Below, piece after piece: positions 30,156-38,678 of a DNA stretch of 64,000 nt. The stretch comes from Drosophila persimilis (lineage: Eukaryota; Arthropoda; Insecta; Diptera; Drosophilidae), in NCBI RefSeq assembly GCF_003286085.1, contig NW_020825326.1, positions 1,302,001 through 1,366,000 on the forward strand. Direction: 5' to 3'. The notes below the pieces were generated by a model that had not been told where the DNA came from, did no database searches, and saw only the letters and a list, made by a program, of their open reading frames with translations. The position numbers and the translations under genes were made by a program. The first letter of the stretch is position 1, and every line of letters starts with the position of its first letter.

Positions 30156-31340
30156 CATATGTGGTGTGGAACTGACCGGCAGGCACATAACAAATTTAAG
30201 GCGCCATTTGACGACAAAACATGCTGAAGCGTATGAAGATTTGGAGAGCAACCACATTGAAGAGCAACCAAAATCTAAAAATCGGAAAATAACATACGAA
30301 ACAAGTGAAGAAGCATTAGTTTCTTCAGTTATAAAGATTATAACCACAGACGGAAGGCCATTTTTGCTTTTGGATAGCGAAGGGCTCCGCGAAATTGTAA
30401 ACCCAATATATGATGCGCTCTCAATGAGTCCTATAACGTCACGTAATGTAATGAGTTATGTGAAAGTTAGAGAGCAGTCTATCAAAGACAACATAAAAAG
30501 TCTTACAAAGGGAAAACTAATATCTCTTAAAATACGCTGTGTAAGAGTGAGATCGTCATAAAGACTTTAGGGATGATACAGCTACTACATTCGCATACCG
30601 GGCTATACATCAAAGAAAAAATTTTGGAGATCCTACAAGATTACGATATAGATCTTAATCAAGTCTTTAGGTAAGAATTAAATAAAAAGAAAAATAATTT
30701 TACCTACAGCATTACATCGGATAATGGTAGAAATATGATCAAAGCCATTGACATTTTAAATGATGATGCTACGGAAGAATCTCTTTTGGATGACGATAAG
30801 AACGGTGACGATTTTATGGAAAATCTTGATACCATTGAACTGGCAAATATGCGTGTTTGACGTTAACAAGCAGAGCGAAATCAGCAATAAGATTAATAGT
30901 TGCCGCAAAGTGTGCAAAGCTCTGCGTACAGGAGCCAATAGGTAAGTAAAGATATCACCTCCTTTTCTCTAAGTATGTAATATATACAAGCTAAGCACTA
31001 TTTAAATTGCACAGGCGTACCTTAATCGAGCACAAAAAAAAACATTCCTTCGCTACACGTTGTCACTCCACTTACATAATGTTGGACAAATTATTTGAAT
31101 TAAAGGAGTTTCTTACCGTGGAGTCTATTATGAGTTACGACATTGACTGGGATTGGATTGAACTTTATATTGATGCGTTCAAAGACACGTATGAAGCTAC
31201 CCTAAAACTGCAGCAGAAGCAATTAGTGTACAGTGAGTTCTTTATAATATGGATGGAGCTCAAACTGAAGTGCGAAAAAAGTCAAAATTATATTACAAAA
31301 AGTTATTGGAACAGATTACAAAAAGAGAATGTAAGTTGAT
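30156..31340 (+). pseudogene. hAT transposase, central part with introns
   Basis: The BED-finger second half G-V-E-L-T-G-R-H-I-T-N-L-R-R-H-L-T-T-K-H-A starts at 30159. Then T-S-E-E-A-L ... L-L-D-S-E-G-L and, in another frame, T-G-L-Y-I-K-E-K. A GTAAGA...CTACAG stretch (30671-30709, only 39 bp) would join V-F to I-T-S-D-N-G-R-N-M, the hAT catalytic Asp motif. A second intron, 30942-31014 (GTAAGT ... CACAG), precedes F-A-T-R-C-H-S-T-Y-I-M-L-D-K-L, where the usual W before N/H-S-T is Cys. Stops at 30557 and 30858 and at least one frameshift disable it. Confidence 0.7.
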
Positions 31341-31639
31341 CGAAAATGAAGCATTATTAGCTGCAATTTACATGGATCCAAGAGTTAACATAATATTAAC
31401 TGACCAACAAAAACTTTTGCCCAAATAAAATTAAAAAAAAAATAGTATACCGTATTTTTGAATTAAAGCAAGTAAGGCAATCAAATTTAAGTGTGGTTGA
31501 AGTGTAGTCCTGTTCATTGATGTTTATTGTTCGTAGTGTTGAGTGATTGTCTTTAACAAATAAAATTGTCCTTGTCAAAAACTCACAAATGCACTAAAGT
31601 CAAAAATATGAAAACTAATTTTCCTTTAAATATTTTAGG

Positions 31640-32082
31640 TTTACTCCACAAATCAAAATATGTTAACAAATGAGATGGATATCAATGATCTTGAAAAAGA
31701 ATCATCACCCACCAGTGATACTAGTGCTGTTGAGGAAAAGTCGCTGTTTTCCGAATATTTGGATGGTGTTCAGACACTGTCCCAAACCTAAAATGAGCCT
31801 GTTCCTGAACAACTTTCCAAAACTTTACTGATGTGGAGAACTTTGCTATGAACAATGGCCGTTTACCATTAAATGCCGATATATTGCAGCTTTTGAACGA
31901 CATGAATCTAAGATCACCACACTTGAATTCGCTCACACAGGTGGTTCTGGCTACACCTGCCACCCAGGTATCGGTCGAAAGAGCCTTTTCAGCACTTCAT
32001 TATATTTTGAATGAAAAACTTTGCTCTTTAAGTGCGGAAAATATTAACTCATTGTTAGTGGTTGAGCTAAATTCTTATTAAT
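31640..32082 (+). pseudogene. hAT transposase, C-terminal dimerisation domain
   Basis: After an acidic stretch (S-S-P-T-S-D-T-S-A-V-E-E), a frame from 31833 contains L-T-Q-V-V-L-A-T-P-A-T-Q-V-S-V-E-R-A-F-S-A-L and E-N-I-N-S-L-L-V-V-E-L, the hAT C-terminal (hATC) domain that mediates multimer formation. It ends at a TAA at 32079-32081. An in-frame TAA near 31788 and a shift separate it from the upstream part. Confidence 0.8.
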
Positions 32083-32519
32083 ACAAAATATATACGTATA
32101 TACATACATACATCCATATCCATGTCTCTTCAGTTTGCAGAAAATTCGCAAATAAGTATAAATATTACAATAACATAACCCAAAAGATGCGAAAAACATG
32201 AATAAATAAACATAAACACGAAAAAAAACTAAAAACACTTTACTCAGACACCTTTGGGGTTCTGCTAAAGACTTCTGCTGCGAGCGCTTGACGAAAGTTT
32301 CTCTCTAAGTTGTTATTGTGAGACACGATCGTGTGTCGGCTCACCCGAAAACCCGAAACACATAACACAAGCGAAGAGACAAAGTGTTCTGCTCAGTGAG
32401 AGACCGTGTCTGCGTGGTCTTTTTCAGTTTTGTCAGTGACGAGACAGCAAAGGAAAAAGTGTTGACCGTCGTTTGCGAGCTATGCTTTTTTTAGATCAGC
32501 AGCGATCTGTGTGTGTGTG
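32083..32519. other. hAT 3' untranslated/terminal region
   Basis: No coding content. Contains GAC/GAGACA-rich sequence (32310-32450). Presumed right end of the hAT element; no inverted match to 28346-28590 is obvious. Confidence 0.4.
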
Positions 32520-32735
32520 CATTCGCGGATGCTTAACACTTTTGGGCGACCTATGTATGCGTTTAGAGCTCTCCAAGTTTGAGGATCCCTTAAAGCGTTG
32601 AACAATGCTCCTAATTGCAAAGCGGCTTTCCATAATTTGGCCTATTTCCGCATACGATTTGCCTTGATTATGCAAGTGCAGGATTATTTTCCTCTGCGCT
32701 ACGGTGGTTTCCTTTTGTTTCGGTGGCATATTGAC
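32520..32735 (-). pseudogene. Bari-like transposase, N-terminal part
   Basis: M-P-P-K-Q-K-E-T-T-V-A-Q-R-K-I-I-L-H-L is followed by a helix-turn-helix (G-K-S-Y-A-E-I-G-Q-I and R-S-I-V-Q-R-F) and the G-R-P-K-V-L-type GRPR-like hinge near 32545 in a shifted frame. It stops at the hAT boundary near 32530. This DNA-binding half belongs with the catalytic half at 27733-28345. Confidence 0.75.
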
Positions 32736-33479
32736 AGCAAAAATCAAAACAAGCCCAATTTAAGCGCAACTTTAAATTTCCAAATGCTAATTTGCAAAAT
32801 TTTAAATAACGGGATAACCAGGCTGCCATATTTCCAAAAAAAAGAGCTGCCCAATCGGACATAATACTGAAAAATTAATGTATAAAGCCTAGTGTGCCAA
32901 TAATTTTGTTCAACGAAATATACACTTTTTAAAGTTTTTTATTTAATACTAATGCTTAGTTTGAATTTTTGTAAGCAAATTTAATATATATATATACTAA
33001 ATACTATGATCTGGTTGACTAAATTTATTTTTACCATATATCGTTATCGAGAGGGTCACACGGTGGCCAGAAAGTTTAAAAAGCTTACTGTGCCAAAAAT
33101 TTAGTCCGTCACTGTACATTATGTCCATTAATTGTTTGCAAAATGAAAAAAGGCACACAAGATCGACTTAAACATGGCAAATATGAGTAAAGGCATAATT
33201 TTCGGGAATTTGTTCTATTAACTGATATATATGTAAATGTTTTTAAGTTGTAGGTATGACGAAAAAAAGGCAAAGTTCCAAGAAAACGTCAACGAAATGG
33301 AAAAAACAAAATAGCGGCATGTATGACTCTATCTATTAATTCTTAACAATATGTACATAAACACTAATTGAAATCAAAAACGACCAGACGCATGTTTTTC
33401 TTAAGTCTGCTATGCAGTCATTCGTTTCAAAATTTTCTGGGGTTCAGTACAGTTTATTGTGTAATTTTAAGTTTTTGAA

Positions 33480-33947
33480 ATGCCCGGTAAACGAACAGAC
33501 GATAATTTGATACAATTGGTGTATTTTAATTATGGTAAAAGGAAGACAACAAAAGAGTTGGCCAAGATCTTTAATATTAAGCTGAGAACAGTTTCTAATA
33601 TTATTAAACGTACAGATAGACCTCACAGACCTCTACCGGCTGACCAAAGAAGCTTTCTCGGCGGGATTCTTCGCAAATCTTGAAAACCGCTTAAGATAAA
33701 CGACAAACAAGCCTCAGAGAGTTTGTGAATGACATAAAAATGAATCTTAACAAATACTTTTGCCCTGAGACTGCGCGAAAAGTTCTAAATGTCCTCAGAT
33801 ACACATCACACGTGGCAAGGAAGAAGCCCTTGCTGTTCGCTGTGAATATTGAGAAACGCTTAAGCTTTGCGATATTTAATGCTGACAAGCCTCTCGAGAA
33901 CTGGAACGACGTAATTTTTTGTGACGAGACCAAGCTCATGCTATATT
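33480..33947 (+). pseudogene. MPGKRTDDN-family transposase, N-terminal part (copy 3)
   Basis: ATG 33480 gives the same start as copies 1 and 2, with the helix-turn-helix G-K-R-K-T-T-K-E-L-A-K-I-F-N-I. A deletion of about 20 bases near 33615 shifts the frame (L-P-A-D-Q-R-S-F-L), and a TGA follows at 33681. The second frame from 33725 carries C-P-E-T-A-R-K-V-L and D-V-I-F-C-D-E-T-K-L-M (first catalytic Asp), up to the rosa-like insertion in L-Y-Y. Confidence 0.8.
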
Positions 33948-33948
33948 A

Positions 33949-35003
33949 AGGAATGTGCCGAAAAGAAACTTCACACTTTGTTTTTTTTTCTTATAACTTC
34001 GATGTTTTTGTTCCGTTTTCAAATTTTAAAATTTAGAGAAAACCATTAACTTTCAATTTTGTTAATAAATTTAACAAAATTGATAGCCTCTTATTTTTTG
34101 CTTAACACCGCTCATTAACTTCTGCACACACTCTTTGGTAATCCTACGGGTCGGACGCATCCAGTTTTTCTCATATCTTCCATGTTTTCGGAGAGAATAC
34201 CATCCTTCTTAAAATTTCTTTTAACTGAGTCCCAATATCGATCGATTGGCCGGATCTCTGGGAAATTTGATGGGTTCTCTTCTTTTGACACGAAATCTAT
34301 TCATTTTGAATTAAGTAGCGCTAAAGTTGAGCGGGCATAGAGCGCGGAGGCCAGATCTGGCCAAAACTTTCTTGACACATTGTGTTTTTCATGTACACAT
34401 CGGCCCTTTTGTGAAAAAAGGACTGGTTCTTAGGCCACAGGTGCAAATGGCCTGCCATATCAGATCTTTCTCCCCAAATTTATCGACTTGAATTGTTGAC
34501 ACCGACTCGTCAACAATTCAACCTTTAACTTTTGTATAAAACTGAGGGCCGGGTAAAGTTTTCGAGTCCAATTTAACGTATGTTTCGTCGTCCATAACAA
34601 TGCATTGAACTGCCCTTTTTTGTCAATTCTTGAACGGACATCGTATTATGTTTGTGGATTAAGGCTAATACGTTTTCATCCATATTTTGATCCCTTGGAC
34701 ATGTTTCCCCAAACTTAATTATAATATTTTTCGCAGTATTAACACTAACTTTGTAGCGCTTAGATAATTGTCTGTACACACCCTTTTCTGTGCAGTAATT
34801 GTGCAAAATTTTTTTTTCGAACTTGCCCTTCAATTTGAGGCATCTTTGAAACTGACAAACGAATAGTGAAAAAATAACATCAAACAACGCAGAATTTGTC
34901 AAGCTTTCTAACGGTGCATCGCACGGCATGATCGAAAGCTCGACTGGGAGAAATTGACTGATTGATTAATTGTAAGTATACAGCTTCTTTTCGGCACATT
35001 CCT
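33949..35003 (-). mobile_element. rosa-like mariner/Tc1-family element
   Basis: Ends AGGAATGTGCCGAAAAGAAAC (33949) and its inverse at 34983-35003, with TA duplicated at 33947-33948 and 35004-35005. The host Tc1 reading resumes exactly after the second TA. Length is 1,055 bp. The decayed transposase is on the minus strand. The D-D-E-T-Y-V motif suggests the rosa (DD41D) group, remembered from medfly and Drosophila elements. Confidence 0.8.
34540..34929 (-). pseudogene. rosa-like transposase remnant
   Basis: The minus-strand frame from 34929 (M-P-C-D-A-P) carries a helix-turn-helix region (G-V-Y-R-Q-L-S-K-R-Y-K-V-S-V-N-T-A-K-N-I-I). In the next frame (about 34608-34555) it continues with I-V-M-D-D-E-T-Y-V-K-L-D-S-K-T-L-P-G, which holds the first catalytic Asp. 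The segment between has lost most of the second DNA-binding domain, and downstream (34500-34100) only scattered stops remain. Confidence 0.65.
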
Positions 35004-35005
35004 TA

Positions 35006-35440
35006 TAATGATGGCCCTGGAAAAGTTTGGCGTAAGCCGAAAAGCAGTGAAAGAACATTGCCTACTGTTAAACTTGACAAGCTTTCATTGATGGTTTGGG
35101 GCTGTATTTCTTCCAAAGGTGTTGGAGAGCTGCGCATTTTCACGGATATTATGCCCTACCTCAAAAAATGATTTGATTCGTTGAATAAACGAGGAGTGGC
35201 TGAAAATTCACGAATATTACGACATAAATGTCCTTATATAGTCGATTTTGCGACGTCTAAGAGGAGTAATAGAGCTGAATTTTCCAAAAATATGTATATA
35301 TTTTTTTAAATTAATGCAAAGAATTAATTGACAGACGATATTTTCGGACTGAACATGAAAACAAGTGCATTTTCTAATAAATATTTATGCTTAAGTTGAA
35401 CTTGTGTGGCTTTTTTCATTTTGCAAAAAAATTAGTATTT
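35006..35440 (+). pseudogene. MPGKRTDDN-family transposase, 3' part (copy 3)
   Basis: Resumes with Y-N-D-G-P-G-K-V-W-R-K-P and M-V-W-G-C-I-S-S-K-G. It then jumps by an internal deletion (after T-D-I-M-P-Y-L-K-K) over the second Asp and the Glu segments to the C-terminal I-N-E-E-W-L-K and Y-Y-D-I-N-V-L. Confidence 0.75.
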
Positions 35441-35494
35441 AAATATCCTGAAAGAAAATTTGCCCTCCAGTGCTGCTAAAATGTAGTATTCGGT

Positions 35495-35665
35495 CGTTCA
35501 TGAACGAACGAACAAAAATGAACTATTCATGGAAGTGAACGAACTGAAAAGTTCTCTTATTCGTTCTTTTTCGTTCATCGTTCTTTTTTGTTCATCCTTC
35601 TTTTTTGTTCATCTGTCGTTCTTTTTTGTTCATCGTTCGTTTTCGTTCGTTTTTGTTCCTCATGT
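35495..35665 (+). repeat. TTCGTTC/TTTTTTGTTCATC repeats, left end of hAT
   Basis: About ten imperfect units of 12-18 bp, mirrored at 36600-36800 as GAACGAACAAAAA units. Probably transposase-binding subterminal repeats that could fold into a long hairpin. Confidence 0.85.
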
Positions 35666-35809
35666 TCGCTATGTTTGAGCTGGTATGGCAGCTCTTTTCG
35701 TTTTGCTCATTTCGTTTTGTTCGCTATTTTTGAGCTGGTATGGCAACTATTTTTCACATTTTGTTGTGGCGGACTCTGGCAAGAAAGTTGAAAAAAAAAA
35801 TGTTTTGAA

Positions 35810-36430
35810 ATGTCGCTTAAACGTAAATTTAGTGATTTATGGAATCACTTCAACGCTATAGATGACAAAAAGGCAAAGTGCAAGTACTGCAAGTCGGAGT
35901 TGAGTATGGCCAGACGTGTTGGGGATTTGGAAAATAATATTTTGTATGCGGAGAGCACCATACTACACCCAAGATTTAAAAAACGGGGTTTTAGGTCCGA
36001 TGAATGCTATGAAAAAACAGTTGCAGCTCTACAATGTAAGATCGCTCAAACGGGATTGGTGGATAATGTTGCTGATGATCTGTCTTCACAAATCAAAACC
36101 GTCAAAACGTCGCCAACCAAAAGTTGCATTTGGGACGAGTATGACAAGCAGTTTAACCAAGTAACAAAGACAAGCTGTAACACGGCTGCTACCATACCTA
36201 GCAGAGGAGAACATCAATAGAAAGCAGGACCCTTTGATCTGGTGGATGCAGCGAAAAAATGTATATTAACGACTATACGAATATGCGTTGAAACGTCTTT
36301 TTTTGGTGGCCACGTCGGTGCCATGTGAGCCCCTATTTTCTGCAGCAGGAGAAATAGTCCGTAAAAGACGAACGCTTTTGACGCACAATAAGGTTGAAAG
36401 CCTTATGTTTTTATATTATAAGAAGTAAAA
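35810..36430 (+). pseudogene. hAT transposase, BED finger fused to C-terminal domain
   Basis: ATG 35810: M-S-L-K-R-K-F-S-D-L-W-N-H-F, then C-K-Y-C-K-S-E-L-S. The His pair that should complete the BED finger is replaced by a deletion joint (R-V-G-D-L-E-N), leading to S-T-I-L-H-P-R-F-K, a conserved hAT block before the C-terminal domain. The frame ends at 36220. In another frame D-P-L-I-W-W-M-Q-R, V-A-T-S-V-P-C-E-P-L-F-S-A-A-G-E-I-V and R-T-L-L-T-H-N-K-V-E form the hATC dimerisation domain, ending about 36427. The catalytic centre is absent; it would need outside transposase to move. Confidence 0.85.
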
Positions 36431-36599
36431 TTGATTATTGTTTTTCAGCACCGACATCTAATACATAAAAAATGGAAAATGAGATACTTAATTGAAACTG
36501 TTGGTTGTGTCCTACCGTGTCCTATCAAGTACTAAGTAAAAACTAAAATAAATTTAAGAAGTTAAAAATTCAATGAATAGATATGAGACTTTAAAATTG

Positions 36600-36800
36600 A
36601 ACTAAGAACAAAAAGACCGATGAACAAAACAGACCAAAGAACAAAAAAGAACGAACAAAAAGGACAATGAACAAAAAAGAACGAACGATGAACAAAAAGG
36701 AACGATGAACAAAAATGAATGATTAAGATGAACCAAAAAGAAACGAACTAAAAGAACGACTTAGTTCACTGCATAAAAATGAACGAACGAACTTATTCAG
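36600..36800 (+). repeat. GAACGAACAAAAAG repeats, right end of hAT
   Basis: Inverted counterpart of 35495-35665. Confidence 0.85.
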
Positions 36801-36844
36801 TAAATTGAACGATGTTTACCCAACACTACTAAAATGGATATTGA

Positions 36845-37432
36845 ACGAGGGGGGAGTTGTGAGTTGCTGCTGCGACCGCAACTCTACATTTATACCCGAT
36901 ACTAAGTCAGTATGGCTACATTATACGACAAAGAGTGCGTGCGAGAGAGACAGAAAATCAGACAGAACGTGTCGACGGTCGCTGCGTAGCCACTGAAAAT
37001 TGATCTGTTACTTTTGGCTATAATAATAATCCGATCTGATTCGGATTCGGGAAGATTCGGCAATCTGATAGATATGGCCATTCTCTATGATTGTGCATTT
37101 TTAATTTTCTCCTATCTTCAAAATTATGGTTACCACAGATTTTCATCTTTTGTTTTGGAGGAAGGGGGTGAGCCGAAATTTTGAAATACTTGTAGCAGTG
37201 AGCTCTCTACAGTGAGAAAAAAGAAATACACTTGTTCTGCAGTGAAAAATTATAGCAGTGAGAGCTCTACAGTCAGTTCTAATAGTCTCTGAGATTTGTG
37301 GATGCCCCAGACTTTCGTCTTTTGCGGGGCGGAAGGGGGTGTGGCGAAATTTTGAAACGCTTTCTTCTCCTTCCTTCATTCCTTCACCACAAGTCTAATA
37401 TACCCCAATACTCATTTTGAGTATCGGGTATA
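36845..37432 (+). mobile_element. DINE-1/mini-me-like element, copy C
   Basis: Start GAGGGGGGAGTTGTGAGTTG, subterminal TTTATACCCGATACTAAGTC, end CTCATTTTGAGTATCGGGTA. The GTCY tract present in copies A and B is missing, and the middle contains two GTAGCAGTGAGAGCTCTAC-like pieces (37192-37210, 37253-37271). It is the most diverged of the three. Confidence 0.7.
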
Positions 37433-38230
37433 AAAACCGTTTTATTGCCCTCCTAGAAGACTGTGGTATAGCGAAAAAGCCCAAGTGCAGAGAATGATAG
37501 ACGATTACAAGAGAAAGTTTACATCAGAACCAGTGAGTCAGAATACGTGTCACTGATACAAAAGCGTTCGGGAGAGTTGAGACTGTGCGTCGACTATCGC
37601 ACACTTAATAAAGGAATGGTAAAGAACAATTACCCAACACCTCTAATGGACGACCTGCTAGATAAACTGTGAGGGAAAAGACTTTTCTCCAAGTTAGATT
37701 TGAAGAATGGATACTTCGACGTAATTATGCATAAATATTGAATCTTTACATATCGTATATACATATCGTTCACGACCCCCATGGGACAATACTAATTGTT
37801 GAGCATGCCACTCGGGTTGCGTATTGCATTTGCGGTGTTCCAAAGATTCACAAACAAAAATTTCGCAGAGATGGTAAAGAAAGAAAGGTTATAGTGTACA
37901 TGGACGATATAATTGTAGCAAAAGAAGATAGTGATAGTCACATGGAAATTTTACAAGAAGTGATGATTGATTGATGAGACGATTAGTAGTGAATAAACTT
38001 GAATTAAGGATCGAAAAATGCAAATTCTTAAAGTCAGAAGTTAAGTACCTGGGTTATTTCATATGGGGTAACGGAATTAAAACAGATACGAAAGGATTAC
38101 AGGCAGTAGAAGCGTACCCAGTCCCTACGAAAACGAATGAAGTGCAGAGTTTCTTAGGGTTATGTTCGTTCTTCACACAGTTCGTAAAAGATTTTTCTAC
38201 TTTATGATTTGGTCAGAATTGACAAGAAGT
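37433..38230 (+). pseudogene. Ty3/gypsy RT, second family
   Basis: RT fingers: S-G-E-L-R-L-C-V-D-Y-R-T-L-N-K (37573-37615), F-S-K-L-D-L-K-N-G-Y (first catalytic Asp, about 37690). Then a disturbed stretch, F-A-V-F-Q-R-F, and an intact V-Y-M-D-D-I-I-V-A active-site box (37896-37920). Next come L-E-L-R-I-E-K-C-K-F-L-K, Y-L-G-Y and V-Q-S-F-L-G-L-C-S-F-F of the connection to RNase H. Stops at 37671 and 37739 and a shift at 37970 break it. It differs from the gypsy family at 8.5-11.9 kb. Confidence 0.8.
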
Positions 38231-38598
38231 TTGAATTCCTAGTCACAGAACTAGAATGTTTCGAACAACTGAAAAATAATTTGTTGAAAGCACCGATATT
38301 GGCATTTTAAAATCCCAAAGATCCGACAGAATTACATTACGATGCAATTTCGTTGGGTTTCGGATCAATTCTGGCAGAATTCACCCCGTGTTCTATTTCT
38401 TCAAGCGAACAACAGCTACCGAAGCAAATACCACAGCTTTGAACTAGAAACAGTAGCGATAATTTATGCACTACAACGGTAGACACAAACACCTTTGAAG
38501 AAAACTTAACAATATGCCAAAACAGAGAGGACAAACTGATGTATCTGAGAGAAACTTTACAGAAATCAGAACACAAAAATTATGAGATGAGAAACGGA
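38231..38598 (+). pseudogene. Ty3/gypsy RNase H fragment, second family
   Basis: Contains L-K-A-P-I-L-A-F, E-L-H-Y-D-A-I-S-L-G-F-G-S-I-L (first RNase H Asp, about 38340) and, in another frame, the link toward integrase D-K-L-M-Y-L-R-E-T-L-Q-K-S-E-H-K-N-Y-E-M-R-N-G-I. It is cut at about 38598 by the CR1-clade insertion. The integrase start continues at about 42825. Confidence 0.7.
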
Positions 38599-38678
38599 AT
38601 AATTTTTTATTTTTGTATTAAATTAACAAATTATCTTTTAATAATGGTACTTAGATACTAAAGGCGGAAAAAGATAAG

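Larger units (their letters stand above)
28346..32530 (+). mobile_element. hAT-superfamily element inserted in the Bari-like element
   Basis: Approximate limits, set where the Bari-like reading stops on each side. Possible 8-bp duplication CATTGACG (28347-28354) and CATTCGCG (32519-32526), two mismatches. Inside is a BED-finger-plus-transposase gene with introns, itself split by a Tc1 insertion at 28676. Clear hAT terminal inverted repeats were not found, so the exact ends are uncertain. Confidence 0.6.
27492..33114 (-). mobile_element. Bari-like Tc1 element, split by nested hAT and Tc1 insertions
   Basis: Ends are inverted: CAGTGACGAATAAAATTTTT at 27492 and the complement of 33075-33114 (CAGTGACGGACTAAATTTTTG), both continuing GGCACAGYAAGCTTTTTAAAC. 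TA flanks each side (27490-27491, 33115-33116). An inner motif TCAAAATTATTTTCACA at 27678 resembles the Bari direct repeat. The transposase is on the minus strand, N-terminus at 32.5-32.7 kb and remainder at 27.7-28.4 kb, with about 4.1 kb of foreign sequence between. Without that, the element would be about 1.5 kb, normal for the group. Confidence 0.75.
33117..35440 (+). mobile_element. MPGKRTDDN-family Tc1 element, copy 3, split by rosa-like element
   Basis: Has the longest left repeat of the family. Outer site TGTCCATTAATTGTTTGCAA at 33121-33141, inner site ATGACTCTATCTATTAATTC at 33321-33340, about 200 bp apart, directly repeated: IR/DR layout. The right end (TTTTTTCATTTTGCAA, about 35410-35425) is incomplete. 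A 1,055-bp element occupies 33949-35003. It abuts the TA of the Bari-like element on its left. Confidence 0.75.
35484..36828 (+). mobile_element. hAT element with TTCGTTC-rich ends, internally deleted
   Basis: Ends TAGTATTCGGTCGTTCAT (35484) and, complemented, TAGTGTTGGGTAAACATCGT (36828). An exact 8-bp duplication CTAAAATG lies at 35476-35483 and 36829-36836, the hAT standard. Long subterminal zones are built of TTCGTTCNTTTTTGTTCATC units on the left and their complements on the right. The coding part is a BED finger joined by deletion to the C-terminal domain. 1,345 bp in total. Confidence 0.9.

Noticed and set aside
28346..32530. Exact hAT terminal inverted repeats and 8-bp duplication
   Set aside because: Only a weak candidate (CATTGACG/CATTCGCG) was found and no inverted ends, so the limits are given as approximate.
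35495..36800. Mirror TTCGTTC arrays as a CRISPR or satellite
   Set aside because: They lie within the borders of a hAT element with an exact 8-bp duplication and are subterminal repeats.
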